This document shows positions 14,001 through 26,703 of a stretch of DNA of 64,000 nt, in pieces (the first letter of the stretch is position 1; each line of letters begins with the position of its first letter). Position numbers and translations under genes: made by a program. The notes beneath the pieces are model-generated. The model had not been told where the DNA came from. It ran no database searches and saw nothing but the letters and a program-made list of their open reading frames with translations. Origin of the DNA: Hevea brasiliensis (Eukaryota; Streptophyta; Magnoliopsida; Malpighiales; Euphorbiaceae); NCBI RefSeq assembly GCF_030052815.1, contig NC_079505.1:66232880-66296879 (forward strand), written 5' to 3'.

Positions 14001-17000
14001 TTTACTCTTGAAAAATCGATTTAGCATGCATTATGAACATATGAACTTTTGTGTTGCCACCTTGTGATCAAATTATAACTTTGGAAATTGATTTGATTTT
14101 TGTATGCAATATTTGAATGAAATGTTTGAAATGGATTTTATGTTCACACTTAGCATGGATCACATTTCCTCCTCCATTTATGGGGTTGAGATCGTTTATT
14201 TTCCTCCCTCTCGGCTTGCCGATTGAGGTTGTAGATCGGATGAGTACTCATTAGCTAGCTAGCCACCTCCCTCATTGGTTTCGATTAATGGGGTTGAGAT
14301 TGCTTTGTCGTGGTGTACAACACGGCATTGATCGGAAATTTTGTGTCATGGCTTAAGTTGTGTACGACTTTGGCAACACTGTGTTTACGCAATTGTTTGA
14401 CTAAACTGTTGTTTAATATATTATTTGACAAAATGAGTTGTTATGAGCTTTGATATTTGTGAAATGTGATTGTGAAGTATTCAAATTATGTTTCATCAAT
14501 AAATGATTTATGTATCGCATTTTAAAGTTTTATTATGCACCAGTATGTTTATACTGATAGTTTAATTTATCGCGAGATAAGAGCAAGGAAAAAGCAGTGA
14601 GTCGAGTTGAAGATCACATCAAGCTTTTATGCGGGTATTGTTTTATACCCTTATGGTTATTTTGATGTAAATCTGTAATGTCATAAGTATCAATGTAAAT
14701 TGAGCTTGTAAATAAATTGTAATAATATTATTTTGGGTTTGTTTCTGTAAATTTAATATTTGTAAACATGAATTTTCTACTTTATGTTTTGTAAATGAAG
14801 ATATTAAATACTTTGAGATGAGAAATCTTGATTTGTATTGTGAAATTATTTGAAGTGCCTTGATTGAGTTGATTTGAGAATTATTGGTGGTTGGGAGTTG
14901 TGAAATATGTTTGGAAGTGCTTTTTACAGGTATTTGAAGAACTGGTTTCTCAAAATACAGAGGGAACTCTGTCAAAATTTTTATAAAATTTGCGGCAAAA
15001 TTTAAATGCACAAAAATTTTTACTAGTCCTTAAGCTTTGAATAAATAGTTTTTAATTCCTACCAAAATGCTCACCACTTCCAAAATGTAAGAAAATTGTT
15101 TTAAAATCCCTTGTAGGGTACTTAATGAGTTATCGGTAGGTGAAGTTCGGTAGTTCATTAAGTATTCTACGGGATCATGTTATGCCTTACGGAGGGGTAA
15201 GGTGTGACACTTCAAGCTGATAACTCCACACACCTCGACAGCTCAGTCTGCTGCTCTTCTAATCTCTGTATCTACGACAGCAATAAAAGCTATCGCTGAG
15301 TACTAGGACTCAGTGGTGCACAATATACTAAAATAATCTTTATGCAAAACTTAAAGCACATTTATTCAAAGATTTGGCTAAACATGAAAATTAAATACAA
15401 TTCATGCATTGTGAGATTTTAAATGTAAACCAAGTTCATTTCAAAATATCAAAACACATTTCACAAAACCCACAGCTAGATCATGCCATTCGAAACAAAT
15501 AGAATCTCAATAGCCAGAAGCTAAAGAGAAATCACATGAATCTCAATAGCCAGAGGCTAAAGAGAAATCATATCACAAGGCTAGCTAGCTCAAATATATG
15601 GATATCCATTCACATCCTCTTCTGGCACACCTCAACACTTCTCCAGAGAAGGAATCAAAATTCGAAACTAATTACCCCCACTAGTCGTGCTAGTGAGGTG
15701 TTCAAATATATGGTCATGACACTGTGGTTTCAAAACTTATCTTAACAATTTGCTAAACATTGTCATTTCAAATATACACAATAACTTTCACAATTTAAAT
15801 CAAATATCATAAGAATGCTATAATCCAATATTTCACATTATTCAAAACAATATGCAAAAGATGATTATAAAAGTATATGTTGTGCACAAACCTCAAACGA
15901 GTCGCCTGTTGGCCTTGACTCGACTCCTATTCTTTTCCACTGAAACACGCAATTTCACAATGTTTCAGTACTAGAACTTAATACAAATCCAAAATAAACT
16001 TAGCTCCACATTTACCTAGCTCTAACGTGTTAAATTCGACGTTCTCGAAATTTTGTGTTTCGGGTTACTATTCACTGTACTATTCCAGTCAAATAGTTGA
16101 CTTTTTAAGGCTTACTAGGTATGGGAACTCTAACTTCACCCACATACCACATTTTGGTCATTAAACTTGTTGGTTTTGGTCATTTTCTCAAAGCTTAGGT
16201 CATTTTGGCAAAATTGCCAATTTTCGGTTTTGGTTCTCCAAAGTTGCACTGTTCCATTGGTCGATCTACTGTTGGAATTTGACAAAACTTCCCTCATAGA
16301 AAATGTTCCTTATTGTCTTAAGTGTATTCTCATTTTTGGATCACCCAAATTGGAGTTTTGTAGCTCAAGTTATGGCCAAAATAAGTTTCACTCATGCCGC
16401 AATTTTGATCTTTGTGATTTTTTATCCAACTTTGCTCGAGAATTTGATCAAGTTTAGTCCATAATTTGGTCTAACTTTCTTCATATGAAATGTTCTACTA
16501 TGTCTTATGTTTCCATCGGTTCAAGAATCGCCTAAATCCGAGTTTTCTAGAGAGAGTTATAGCCCTTCAAACATTACTGCTCAATGGTAATTCTGCAGAG
16601 TTGCAGGTTTGATAAGTCAACTTTGCTCAATAATCTGACTAGGTTAGTGGCATAATTTGGGGTGATGTTTTTCATGAAAGTTTTAGATCTATATCTTATC
16701 TAATTAAGGTTAAAATTTCAGGTCAATTTGACCTACCTAGCTCGAGTTATGACCAAATGATTCATTTGGTGCTCTCATTTCACTTTGGTCAATTGTTTCA
16801 CTTAGTTTTGGTCAGTTTTTGGCCATGGTTCCTTATTGAAAATTATGCTATTTTATGTCTATTTTCATTCCCAATTGGTGGCACATCAATTGGACTTGTA
16901 AAATTTGAGTTTTGGTCCTTCAGTGGTTTGGTCAATGACCATTGACCTACGAATTTGGTTTAATTTCCTACCATTCCCACACACCTCTTTTGGTCATTAT

Positions 17001-18160
17001 TGACCCCTTTTTCATCTCACAATAGACCAAGGTCATCATTTATGTATTTCTCCAAAACTTGGTTCACAAACCCTAGCCTCCAAACCCTAATTCACTTAAA
17101 TTGTGCAATTAACTAAATTCAAAACTTTAAACTATAATCAATCAACTAATTAAGACTTTTAAACTCATTCTATCTCATTTAATTCATGCAATTCATACTC
17201 CCTTCAACTAGGTCAAAATTTCAGTTTATTCCTCTTCACATATTTTTATTCCATTTTAAGGTTATTTACAAGCTCTTAATGCCATATAAACACTAATTAA
17301 GCAAGAAAAATTGAGGTTTGTATTACCAACCTTGAGCAGAATTTTCTTCCTCCTTTTCTTCAAATTTTCCTTCTTTCTTTCTTGCCCAATCCTCTTCTCA
17401 AGTTGCCTAGATAAGCTTTAACTATGGTGGCTAATTTTTCTATGGTGAAATTTTATGATATACAAGCTCAAAATTGAGCTTTAATGGAGTTTGTGGAGAT
17501 GGAGAGTTAAGAAAAAGAGAGAGATGAAGGTTGACAGAAATGAAGAAGAAAAAAAAAACCAATTTCTTTTCTTTTTATTTTGCTTATGGAAGACCACAAA
17601 GTCCAAATTTAATAATTCATTTAATTAATTCTTTTATGACATCACCTTTGACTTTTCTAACTTCTTTCTTTTCTTTTCTTTTTTTTTCTATTAGTTCTTT
17701 AATTTAATTCTTGATTCTGAAATTTTCTTTTCTCCTATTTTATTTGTGATTAGGTCGAGTCACTCTCGGGTCAATTGACCAAATTGCCCTCGTCAGTTCA
17801 TCGGTTGCAAATAATCCAATATTTCTTCCGGCTCCGACCTAATTATTGACTTAACAGTTCTTTTTGTGATTTTCTTTTCCACTTTGTGTTCATAAGGGTC
17901 CTAAGGACCGCGTCACTTTTACGGTTGAAATTTGAGTTTAAAATGACTAGGAGGTCACTCATCGCTGTGACTCTCGGCTCGTTTAACCTCTTACGTTCTG
18001 TTTTTCTTATTTATAGTTAACTAATTAAACATTACTAATTATTTGTGTTTATGGCTTCTCAAATTGTCTTAAGTGTGGCCTTAATCCCATTAATTGTCCG
18101 GACCGACACCGGTCACCGGAACAGTGAAATCTACCAGGCTATATTAATAGAGGTGTTACA
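11065..18160 (-). mobile_element. Solo LTR, family B, outer copy (interrupted)
   Basis: On the plus strand it runs from TGTCACACCTTACCCC at 11065 to GGTGTTACA at 18160, with a perfect 5-bp duplication ACTGT (11060-11064 and 18161-18165). Removing the nested copy at 11629-15209 and one CTTCA leaves about 3.51 kb, close to the 3.58 kb of the nested copy, with the same termini in opposite orientation. It has no internal domain. It lies in the 5' leader of the outer chromovirus, between gag and the primer site. Internal repeat landmarks fall at 16370, 16557 and 16747. ORFs such as 16167-16457 have near-identical counterparts in the nested copy and are LTR sequence, not genes. Confidence 0.92.
11629..15209 (+). 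mobile_element. Solo LTR, family B, nested copy
   Basis: It is 3,581 bp, from TGTAACACCCCCG to GGTAAGGTGTGACA, with a perfect duplication CTTCA (11624-11628 and 15210-15214). It is inserted in opposite orientation into another LTR of the same family. Sequence identity to the outer copy is high over long stretches (compare 11640-12060 with the complement of 17745-18150), so the family was active fairly recently. Internal repeat landmarks fall at 13091, 13282 and 13473, exactly 191 bp apart. The poly-A stretch at about 12101-12129 and the motif GACCAAA repeated across 12790-13700 are also LTR features. Confidence 0.93.
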
Positions 18161-18238
18161 ACTGTGCTGATCAACAAACTTCCTTTCATCTCTCTTTTAT
18201 GCTTTTATTAGCATCTAGGTATAATCATTTAATCTAGA

Positions 18239-18250
18239 GCTCTGATACCA
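18239..18250 (-). other. Primer-binding site of the outer chromovirus (initiator-Met type)
   Basis: The complement reads TGGTATCAGAGC, the standard plant retrotransposon site complementary to the 3' end of initiator tRNA-Met. It lies 4 bp inside the 5' LTR edge at 18255, as expected for a minus-strand element. Confidence 0.85.
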
Positions 18251-18254
18251 ACTT

Positions 18255-19986
18255 TGTAATAACCAAAGCTAGGGGCTATTACTGGTGATAGGAATTGAGT
18301 CAGCTTAAGGCTATCAGAACCTATAGCAAGCCTAAAACTTGAAAAACATACATGCATTCTTGCATCTCACCAGTTAAACATACTTTAAACCATTACACCT
18401 TAGTCTTTTAATCCATACTTAAGCATTCATAACATAATTTGAACCTTAATGTACATAAGATCCAAATGTAATGGTTTAACATGTGCACCCTTAGAAGGGA
18501 TTAACACAATATAAACATCATCATACTTAAACAAATATTACATATTTTAATTTTTCTTAATCACCAACATGGTACTATCCATTCATAAACTACATGTCCA
18601 TCTACCCATACATCATATATAAAGAAGTGGCTACAGCTACTCCTAATGCTCTCTCTCTTTGAAGAATTCTTATAGTCCTACAACCTTGCATTTGGGGGTT
18701 AAGGGAATGGGGCAAGCTTACAAAAGCTCAGTGAGTAAACTAACTATTATTAATTGTATCATTCATTCATACATGTGCCAAGTATCATTCACATGGTTTT
18801 TCACATCACAAACATTTCATGTCAGATAGACATTATCACCAGTAACTCTCCAAACCTTCCTTTTAAATATGATTTGTGTCATATACCCCAGGGCAACTTA
18901 TAGATCTCCCTTAAAGGACAACTTAAAGATTTCCCCATGGGATTTACTTATGGATCTATAACATACGTAACATTACATAATCATAACATGAGGGGAGTTA
19001 GTAGGTAATCCAACATCCATCAATGCACCAATAATAAATTATGCAATGATGCAATATCTTTGTGTTTTAGATGCATACATCCTAAATAAATATGACATGA
19101 TGCATGAAGATACTCTTTAATTACCTATAAATAGTTTTTATTTTATTAAGGTTAGAGTTACTCACCTCTTGTAGTCTATCAACCACCTTACTTGAACGAG
19201 AGTTATCCTCGAATTCTTACCCTTCTAAGTCCCTTAAGCATGATCCTATAAAATTAGACCCTAGAGTGTTATACAAGGTTCTAAAAATCTATACATATCA
19301 TAAATATCTTATTCTATGCCCTTAGGAACCATGAAACCATGTTTTGAAACCTTAGAAAAGAAAGGAGAAAAAGTCATGCAGAACCCACTTCAGCTGCTGA
19401 AATCCTGAACTTCGACTGTCAAAGTCTTAGGCTTTGGACAAAACTTTTGTCTAGCATTGACTGCGATGGTAGAAGTCCTAGACTTCAGCTGTTGAACTTA
19501 AAAATTTTCTAGATTTTTTAAGCTTTGTCTATTAAACCTTTAGCTTTTGATAGTAAAACCTAGGAATTTCTAGAATTTCCGAGTCAAAAACTTGCAGATT
19601 CCTTCTCCTATCAATACCCAAACTCATTTTAAAGTTTCAAAATACAATCCCATCACATATACACATCTATGGGGTCTAAAATAATTGAAAACATGCTTAA
19701 AACCCACATACATTAATCAAAAACTCAAATCATAGGTTTTCCCTAAACCCAACATAGCATATACATAGATTTCTTCAAATCCATTAAGGAAAACTAGCCA
19801 TTTAAGGCCCATAACAATTAAACATAACTATTCTAACTATAAAACATGCAACTTAACAGAAGATCATAAAATCCTAAACCTAACATGAGTAAATTTCCCA
19901 AAACTCAACTTGAAATAACTTTTCATGAAATTGAAGTTATAGAAATCTCATCTCTCATCAACTTTCTTAGATACCTCTTTTCTTGG
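18255..19986 (-). repeat. 5' LTR of the outer chromovirus, truncated
   Basis: It is co-linear with 464 to about 2240 and starts TGTAATAACC next to the primer site. Similarity stops near 19970-19986, leaving about 0.5 kb of the LTR (its U3 end on the minus strand) missing or unrecognisable. The truncation may have removed the promoter part. Confidence 0.75.
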
Positions 19987-20603
19987 AGCTTGGAGGTGGG
20001 AGAACCATTACCCTTTAAGACACATCACAAATCTCCTTTTTGTCTTAGCTCTCAGCTCTCACACATTGCCATCACCATTCATTATTCATTGATGTCAACC
20101 ATGACTCATTGTCATCTTGAGTTTTGGTGTCACATGCCTTTGGTCGACTGGCCCAAATCTCATTCTTAGCTAATGTCTTGGCTGGATGAAGCCAATGCCT
20201 CATCTTAACCCATATCTCCAAGATAGATGACGCCTCTTCGTTCGTCCTTCGTTCACTATTCAGTCTTCACTTATTAAAGAAATAGAGACTGACGTTATGC
20301 TTTTTTGTTTTTTGTAGGTTCATGTTGAAATGTTTTTCTACAATATATATAAATGTATGAAGGGGAACATTGACTTTGCCAAAAATATCCTTCATTATTT
20401 ATAGTTCTATAATTTTTTATTATTTAAATTAATTTTTGATTGGTTGGATTTAATTTCTATTTAAATCCAAATTCTATTAACATAATTATAATAACAATTT
20501 TAAAAAATATATTTACAACCAACATTATTTAAAATAAAAGGTACAAAAACCTTATCTAAATTGATTAGATAACAAATTCTTATACGAGTGTAATTCTATT
20601 TAG

Positions 20604-20697
<94 letters not shown>

Positions 20698-20790
20698 GGG
20701 ATCGCAGAAGGAATAATAAATAGATATTGAATTTTCTTTTTATATATTTATGGTTGCTTTTAATAATTTAATTTCTACTTATGCATGTAG
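19987..20790. other. AT-rich spacer with long (TA)n tract
   Basis: There is no gene. A perfect (TA)n microsatellite runs from about 20606 to 20694. The last 10 bases look like the pyrimidine-poor end of an intron (TGCATGTAG) just before the terpene-synthase exon remnant. I looked here for earlier terpene-synthase exons and found none. Confidence 0.5.
20606..20694. repeat. (TA)n microsatellite
   Basis: About 44 uninterrupted TA units, the longest in the window. It can extrude as a cruciform and is prone to length change. Confidence 0.95.
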
Positions 20791-23700
20791 TTTGAGTAAA
20801 AGAAAGGGTATGCCGCCTTCAGCATCGCGTGCTACATTAAAGAACATGATGGTTGTGACACCCTAACTTATCTTACTTTATTCCTTTAATAATTTGAACT
20901 CATTATATTGTAATATCAATTATTTATCTAAGGAGAAACTGATGACATTTCCCCTATTTTATTTCTAATTGGTGTATGTCACTATTCACCTGCTTGAAAT
21001 TTTCGCTAATATTTCTACAATAATAATCTCAGCATTTCATGCATCATCTATATATTTCAATTCCGCATTCAAATCTATAAAATTTCATTCATGCTCAAAT
21101 CACATAACCAAAATTTTCAAATTTCATTAATTTACCTAATTTACAAAATAATTACATAATTTCTTAATTTATATAATATATAAATTAATTATATATGAAA
21201 GAGCTAATTTATTAATTTAAATCATATACCTATTAATTATATTTTCATAATCTATATTATAATACTATAACTAAGCATTTTATACAAAATACAAAATATG
21301 ACCTATATGGGCCCTATCTACATAAATTGCTGAAGATGTGATAACCTTGAACACTTCTGACACTTCTGCAGATCTGGACTCCAAAAATCCCAGTCAATTG
21401 TCCACTGGATTTTAGCTTCAGTACCTGCGCAGAGGAAACAATCCATCGCGCTAATCATTGCTACTTAATGGTGCAATAATATAACAAGAAAATAATATAT
21501 ACAAATAAAGAAAGAAATTGATCATAATTTGGATACTCTGGAATTTAATCTAATTTAATAAAATACTTCTAGTATCAATTATCTTTTGTTCTAATTTATT
21601 TCTCTTCAGAAGCGCTTAATTCCTAAATTCACAGTAATAATATACCGTAATAATATACCATCCCCAAAAATTCCAAGAATATTATTCTTAGCTTTATATT
21701 ATTGTGAAAAAGTGCATTTGTAATGTTTATTTAAGTTATATTTCTATTACTAATCTTTTTATCATTTCATTCAATACTTTCTACTAAATAACTATTCTTA
21801 TTTATTTTAGGTCGTCTTACTCATTTATTTAATTTCTATTATTTTTAATTGCTAATATTCTTAACTTATTTCAATAAATTTTACTACCTAAGTAATCTAG
21901 GACAGACTGACTAAATTGGATAATGAGTCGTGGGCACTGGATACCGTGGTGTCTCGGGCCGTCATACCATGGGACGTGAAATACGGAACGTCAACCACGT
22001 ATGCAGTCAGTATGGCTAAAAGCCATGATAACAGATCAGTATAGCTAAAAGCCATGATAACAGATAATCGGGCATACAAGCCATGAGTACGGACATAAAG
22101 CCATAAATACAGACATAAAGCCTTACGCAGTACTGTTAAAATAATACCCTATTGGCATGCTAATCTATCCAATTTGATACACGTGTCTAGGCAATACATT
22201 GGCACATAAATACCATTAAATGTTAATATATTTTGTTTTATTATTTCATTATTTCATTACAAGTTCCAATTATAATTTATAACATTTCAATTTTTATTCC
22301 TAGCAGAAGTGTAAATGTCTAAAATACAATTCTACCTAAATTATGCATTCATCATTTTATTGATTCGTTATGTCATTCATATTAATCACAATTTATAACA
22401 ATTATTTTCATGTGTAATTGTACTCAAAGCATTTTTCCTTATCCTTTCTCCAATAATGAGTACTTAAGTCTCATTCATATATTCATTTATTCATTACACT
22501 ATGTATATAAATTATTATTCATATTTCAAGTAATCCATGAACATTTCATGGATTTCAAATTTAATTAAATTTTCTTTAAATTCTAGAGTCACTCAACTTC
22601 AAGAATTTAAATTCATTAATCACATTATCTATATCAACCATCCTAATAGTTTTTCTAATTTAGTAAACCATTTCCTATACCATTGGGGTTATTATTCACT
22701 TTACTATTTATTCAAAATATTGACTTTTTCATATATAATAGGTATATTAATTCTAATTGCACTAAGACCCCACATTTTCGGTCCTAAATTTGTTGGCATT
22801 GATTACCAATTGCGATTCAAAGCCTCCTAAAAGTATTTCCAAATTTTTAGTTTTTATGTCATATATTTACTGTTCCATTTGTCTATGCTAAAGTGAGAAT
22901 TTGGCTAAACTTTCTTCATGAAAGTTGTTTTTTTATGTATCTATTTTAATTTCTTTTTTTGAATCACTCCATTTGGAGTTTTGTAGCTTAAGTTATGATC
23001 AAATAACCATAAGTGGTTCATTTCCTAATTCTATCTCTTTAATTGGGGCAGATTTTGGCATTACCTTTTACCAATTTAATTGGACATGTTGTAGTTACTT
23101 TTCGGCTCAGTTTCTTCATATAATTTGTTGCCCTGTGTCTTATGGTCACTCAAAAATTTTAATTACAATTTTCCAAGTTTTGTAGGTAATAATTTAATTG
23201 GCCTAGACTCCAGTACCCTGTGTCTTTAGGGTCCAGGTTCAGGTCAGTAGCTTTGATCTCCATTTTAGGGTTCTTATGTTCATAATTTGAGGACAATTTC
23301 TAAAACAAAGTTGGAGCCCTATTTCTTAGGATTCCATATCAATATGGCTCAACCTAATTAGAGTTTCTTAGTGGGAGATATGCTATAAACACTATTTTGG
23401 GGTCAATTTTGATTTGGTCAAACTCCAAGTTTTGATGTGTTAACTTCTTCTAACCATTTGACCTAGTTCCTTTGGGTTTTGGATTTTGGTCAAAAGACCA
23501 ATATTGTAGACCTATGTCTTATAAAACTTTTGCCATTGGTTTCATTGCATTTGAATTTTTATAAACCAAGTTATAGCTATTTTGCCAAAACTAGTTGGAT
23601 AGGCTTATGTCCAGGAAATTCTGGGCAGAATGGTTCTGGTCATTTTGATGACCTAACTTAGGCCAGCAATTTCATTTGATTAGAGGCATTTCTGAGCTTA

Positions 23701-25466
23701 GTGTTCTCAATGAAAGTTGTAGTCCTATGTCTAAGCTTTCCAATGATATAAAATTCAGATCACTTGGACTTGTCTAGAGGGAGTTATGGCCAAATGAATA
23801 TGTACTGTTCATTTGGTCTTTTTTTGGATTCAATGTTTGGATATCCAGACTGGGATAGTAAATTGGTCAACTTATGGATAGAATTTGGGCAGATTTTCTC
23901 CATGAAAATGGGGTATTTTGAGTCTAGTTTCATCTCCAATTGGCCTCATACCAATTGGAGTCTCATAACTTCAGTTATGACTCTAACAGTACTCTAGACT
24001 CATAGGTCTGAATTTCCTGCAAAGAACACGCACTCCCAATATTTAATCCTCCTTACTCCCAAACTACAATTTGTCATTCATAACACTTCAATTAAGCAAC
24101 AAATAGTCTCAACCACACTAATTCTAAGCAATAACACAAAAGCCCTAAGTTAGTTCAAAACCCTAACTTATAATTTCAATCTCTATCTTAAACTTCATTA
24201 ATCAACTTCACTAACTAAAACAAAATCATCAAAACCATCAAATTCATTTACTTCCTAGGGCTGCCGAAAATTAAGCCTTCAATATATTCCAAGTTTTCTT
24301 TTCTTTTCATGCAATTTCAACTTAATTAAGTACACTTTTCATGCTTAGGAAAGAAAAAGAGTATAGTTAGTGCACTAACCTCTTTGGAGCTTCACTTAAC
24401 CTTGTTTAAACCTCCCTAATCTCTTCTTCTTTGGCTGCCAATAGTTTTTTCTAGGTGAAAAATTAAATTTTTGTGAAGGGACTTAGCAATTTTGGTGAAC
24501 AAATGGAGAGGAATTTAAGCTTTTAAGCTTGAAAATGGTGGAGGTGCAATGGCCATGGAGTTCGGCTGGTTTGAGGGAGAAGAAGCAGAATTATTTTGTA
24601 AATTTTTGGTCTTATTTATCTCTTTTTATTAGTTCATTAATTGGTTGTTTAATGGTGATTGGTGGATAGCATTTTAATCACATCATTATGATGTCAAAAT
24701 TTAAGTTTTTTTTTATTTTCTTTTTCTTTTCTTTTCTACTCATTTTTAATTTAATTTCATCAATTTTTATTTATATTTCATGTCATGTAATTTATTTACT
24801 TAATTATACAAGTTAGTCAAAAATCATCTCTAAAGGCGAAATGACCAAAATGCCATTCATTTTGCTTAACGGACTAAAATTGTCTATACCGATTGATAAA
24901 ATTTTCTAAGCATTTTCTTGGCATTCGCCATCAAAACCTCAATGACTCTTCTCCAGAGTCACAAAAATTATTTCACATGATTTCCCTACAGGTATAGGAT
25001 CGACAACTATCTTTACAGTCGCTTCCCGTTGGGTCACCTATCGCCGGGGCATCGGCTTATTTAAATTTGTTGTATTTCATTTCTAAAATTTTTTTCTAAA
25101 TTTTTCTTATCATTATTTCAATTATTTATGACTCTTTACTCTAGTCTAAATATAGTTCCAAACATTTTAGCTGTCCGGTCAGATATTAGTCACCGGAACA
25201 GTAGAACGTATGGACTATCTAAAATGAGAGCGTTACAATAGTAGGAAGGAAAAGCTCTCCATGAATTTTATAAACAAGCTATGAGTGTATGGAAGGATGT
25301 TAATGAAGAGTGCTTGTGCCTGACTTCCATATCTATGCCTATCCTAACGACAATTCCTATCTTGCCTGAGTGATACAGGTTGTGTAAGATGAAGATGGCT
25401 ACACATGCTGGAGTTTTGTTAAAGGATTTTGTGTCTTTTCTACTATTGATCTTGTATCAACATAAA
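20791..25466 (+). pseudogene. Terpene synthase (TPS-a-like) last-exon pseudogene, split by a solo LTR
   Basis: Two pieces, 20791-20853 and 25243-25466, join across the LTR insertion to give about 287 nt, close to the usual size of the last exon of plant sesquiterpene synthases. Piece 1 follows a splice-acceptor-like TAG and reads Phe-Glu-stop-Lys-Lys-Gly-Tyr-Ala-Ala, where the family has FEQKRGHAASA; a Gln codon has become a stop. Piece 2 contains WKDVNEECL, then a Met-Pro-Ile-Leu-Thr segment, then DEDGYTH and THAGVLLKDF in two different frames, and ends with an Ile-Asp-Leu-Val-like terminus and TAA at 25464-25466. Intact enzymes cyclise prenyl diphosphates, and this exon closes the active-site lid region. 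With a stop, frameshifts, no upstream exons and a 4.4-kb insertion, it is dead. The family match is from remembered conserved motifs. Confidence 0.75.
20854..25237 (-). mobile_element. Solo LTR, family A, copy 2
   Basis: It runs from TGTGACACCC at 20854 to CGTTACA at 25237, flanked by an almost perfect duplication (ATGGT at 20849-20853, ATAGT at 25238-25242). The right end matches the start of the LTR at 6396 in reverse complement, including the CTACTGTTCCG and CCGGACAG blocks. At 4,384 bp it is about 1.1 kb longer than the other family-A copies and more diverged at its left end; an undetected internal insertion or a distinct subfamily would explain this. Internal repeat landmarks fall at 22993, 23376, 23571, 23784 and 23975. 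Two palindromes lie at 22127-22136 and 22151-22164. Confidence 0.85.
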
Positions 25467-26230
25467 GTTTTGGAGTTATTAGAACCCTTCGTGTCTTTTT
25501 TCTGTTTTTTCTTAATTGTGGTTAGTTCGTATAGCAAACTAATTAAGAATAAACTCACCTTAATTGTAAATTTCAATCCAATTAAAGGCTTGGAATTTTT
25601 AGTCCAATTTTGTTATGCCAAAAAAGGAAAAAGAAAAAAAAAAATTTTGCATCAATTTTCATGTTTCAGATCCTTTTTTGATATTGGATCGTCGAAAGGT
25701 AATTGATGTATTAATTCTTTGCTATTTTGCTTTTGATCTCATGAGAATCTATTTGATTTGTATGTTTGGGATGTTATTGTAGGCTTTTTTATCGTAATAT
25801 ATATATATATATATATATATATATTTCTGTTTGTGTTTTTTCTCTTATTTAGTTATTTATTTTTTTATGTTTGTCAATTCTGCTTTTCTTGTATCTTTAC
25901 ACTAATAATTGATTAGATGCTTCAGCCTCTTCGCACTTTGTTTTGGATCTTTGGGTGCATTTTTTTTATTTGATTTTTATTAAAAGTTGGCGTCAATTTG
26001 AGTGGAGTTCGCTTTAATTATGAATTACCATAGATCTAGTTTTGTATTGTTTTGGTACTCAAAAATAGAAATTGAAAATTTTAAGTTCTAAAATGTTTTC
26101 TTCTATGAACTCTTTTATAGGTACCAGACGGAGCTTTAATATCTAATTGCAGAGAAAGCATAGGAAGTTTTAACTGGGAAAACAAATAAAGTAGTCATAT
26201 ATTAGAAATAAAACTTATGGGGACAATAAT
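25467..26230. other. AT-rich spacer
   Basis: No gene is recognised. A (TA)n tract lies at about 25796-25824, and the first bases may be the 3' untranslated part of the dead terpene synthase. Confidence 0.4.
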
Positions 26231-26695
26231 TAGGGGTGTGCAAATGGTCGGTCGGTTTGGTTCCGAACCGATAAAACTGAAATTGAAAATTAAGAATTTT
26301 GAAAACTAAACCAAACCAATAATTAAAAGACAACTAAACTGAACCAAACCAATAAATATTGGTTTGATTCGATTTTAAACCGATCAAACTAAATTTGTAA
26401 GATTTCATTTTTTCAACTTTAAATCTTAATAACAAAAACATAAAAAAAAAAAAAACTTAGAAATCAAAACTAAAAAATCTTAGGATTTCTTTGATATATA
26501 TATATATATTAGTAATTTCAGTTCGGTTTGATTTTTTTATTTATTATGAAAATAACCAAACCGAACCGCTTAATTAAAATCATCAAAATTTATAAATCGA
26601 ATCAAACTGATTAAATTTTAAAATCAAACCAATTGAACCGAATTGACTCGATTCGATTCGATTTTTCAGTTTAGACCAAAATTTGCTCACCCCTA
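26231..26695. mobile_element. hAT-type MITE, copy 1
   Basis: This 465-bp element starts TAGGGGTGTGCAAAT and ends ATTTGCTCACCCCTA, an imperfect terminal inverted repeat. It is flanked by 8-bp duplications that match at 7 of 8 positions (ACAATAAT at 26223-26230, ACAACAAT at 26696-26703), the hallmark of hAT insertion. The interior is AT-rich with repeated alternations of CCGAACC/GGTTTGGTTCGATT that could fold back on themselves. There is no coding capacity. Confidence 0.85.
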
Positions 26696-26703
26696 ACAAC
26701 AAT

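Larger units (their letters stand above)
464..19986 (-). mobile_element. Ty3/gypsy chromovirus (Tekay/Del-like), decayed, with nested insertions
   Basis: The parts, read on the minus strand, are: 5' LTR (18255-19986, truncated), an iMet-type primer-binding site (complement of 18239-18250), gag (9617-10901), pol (2822-6390), a polypurine tract (complement of 2748-2760) and 3' LTR (464-2747). Removing the solo LTRs at 6396-9611 and 11065-18160 rejoins gag to pol and leaves about 5.2 kb of internal sequence, a normal Ty3/gypsy size. The gag-protease-RT-RNaseH-integrase order and a chromodomain-like tail place it among chromoviruses by family knowledge. All frames carry stops and shifts, and the two LTRs differ at many positions, so it is old and immobile. 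No target duplication of the whole element can be seen because its right end is truncated. Confidence 0.85.

Noticed and set aside
16167..16457. 96-codon frame beginning MLVLVIFSK, with a near copy on the other strand at 13467-13679
   Set aside because: Both are the same stretch of the family-B LTR in opposite orientations; the similarity is that of LTR copies, not of a gene family.
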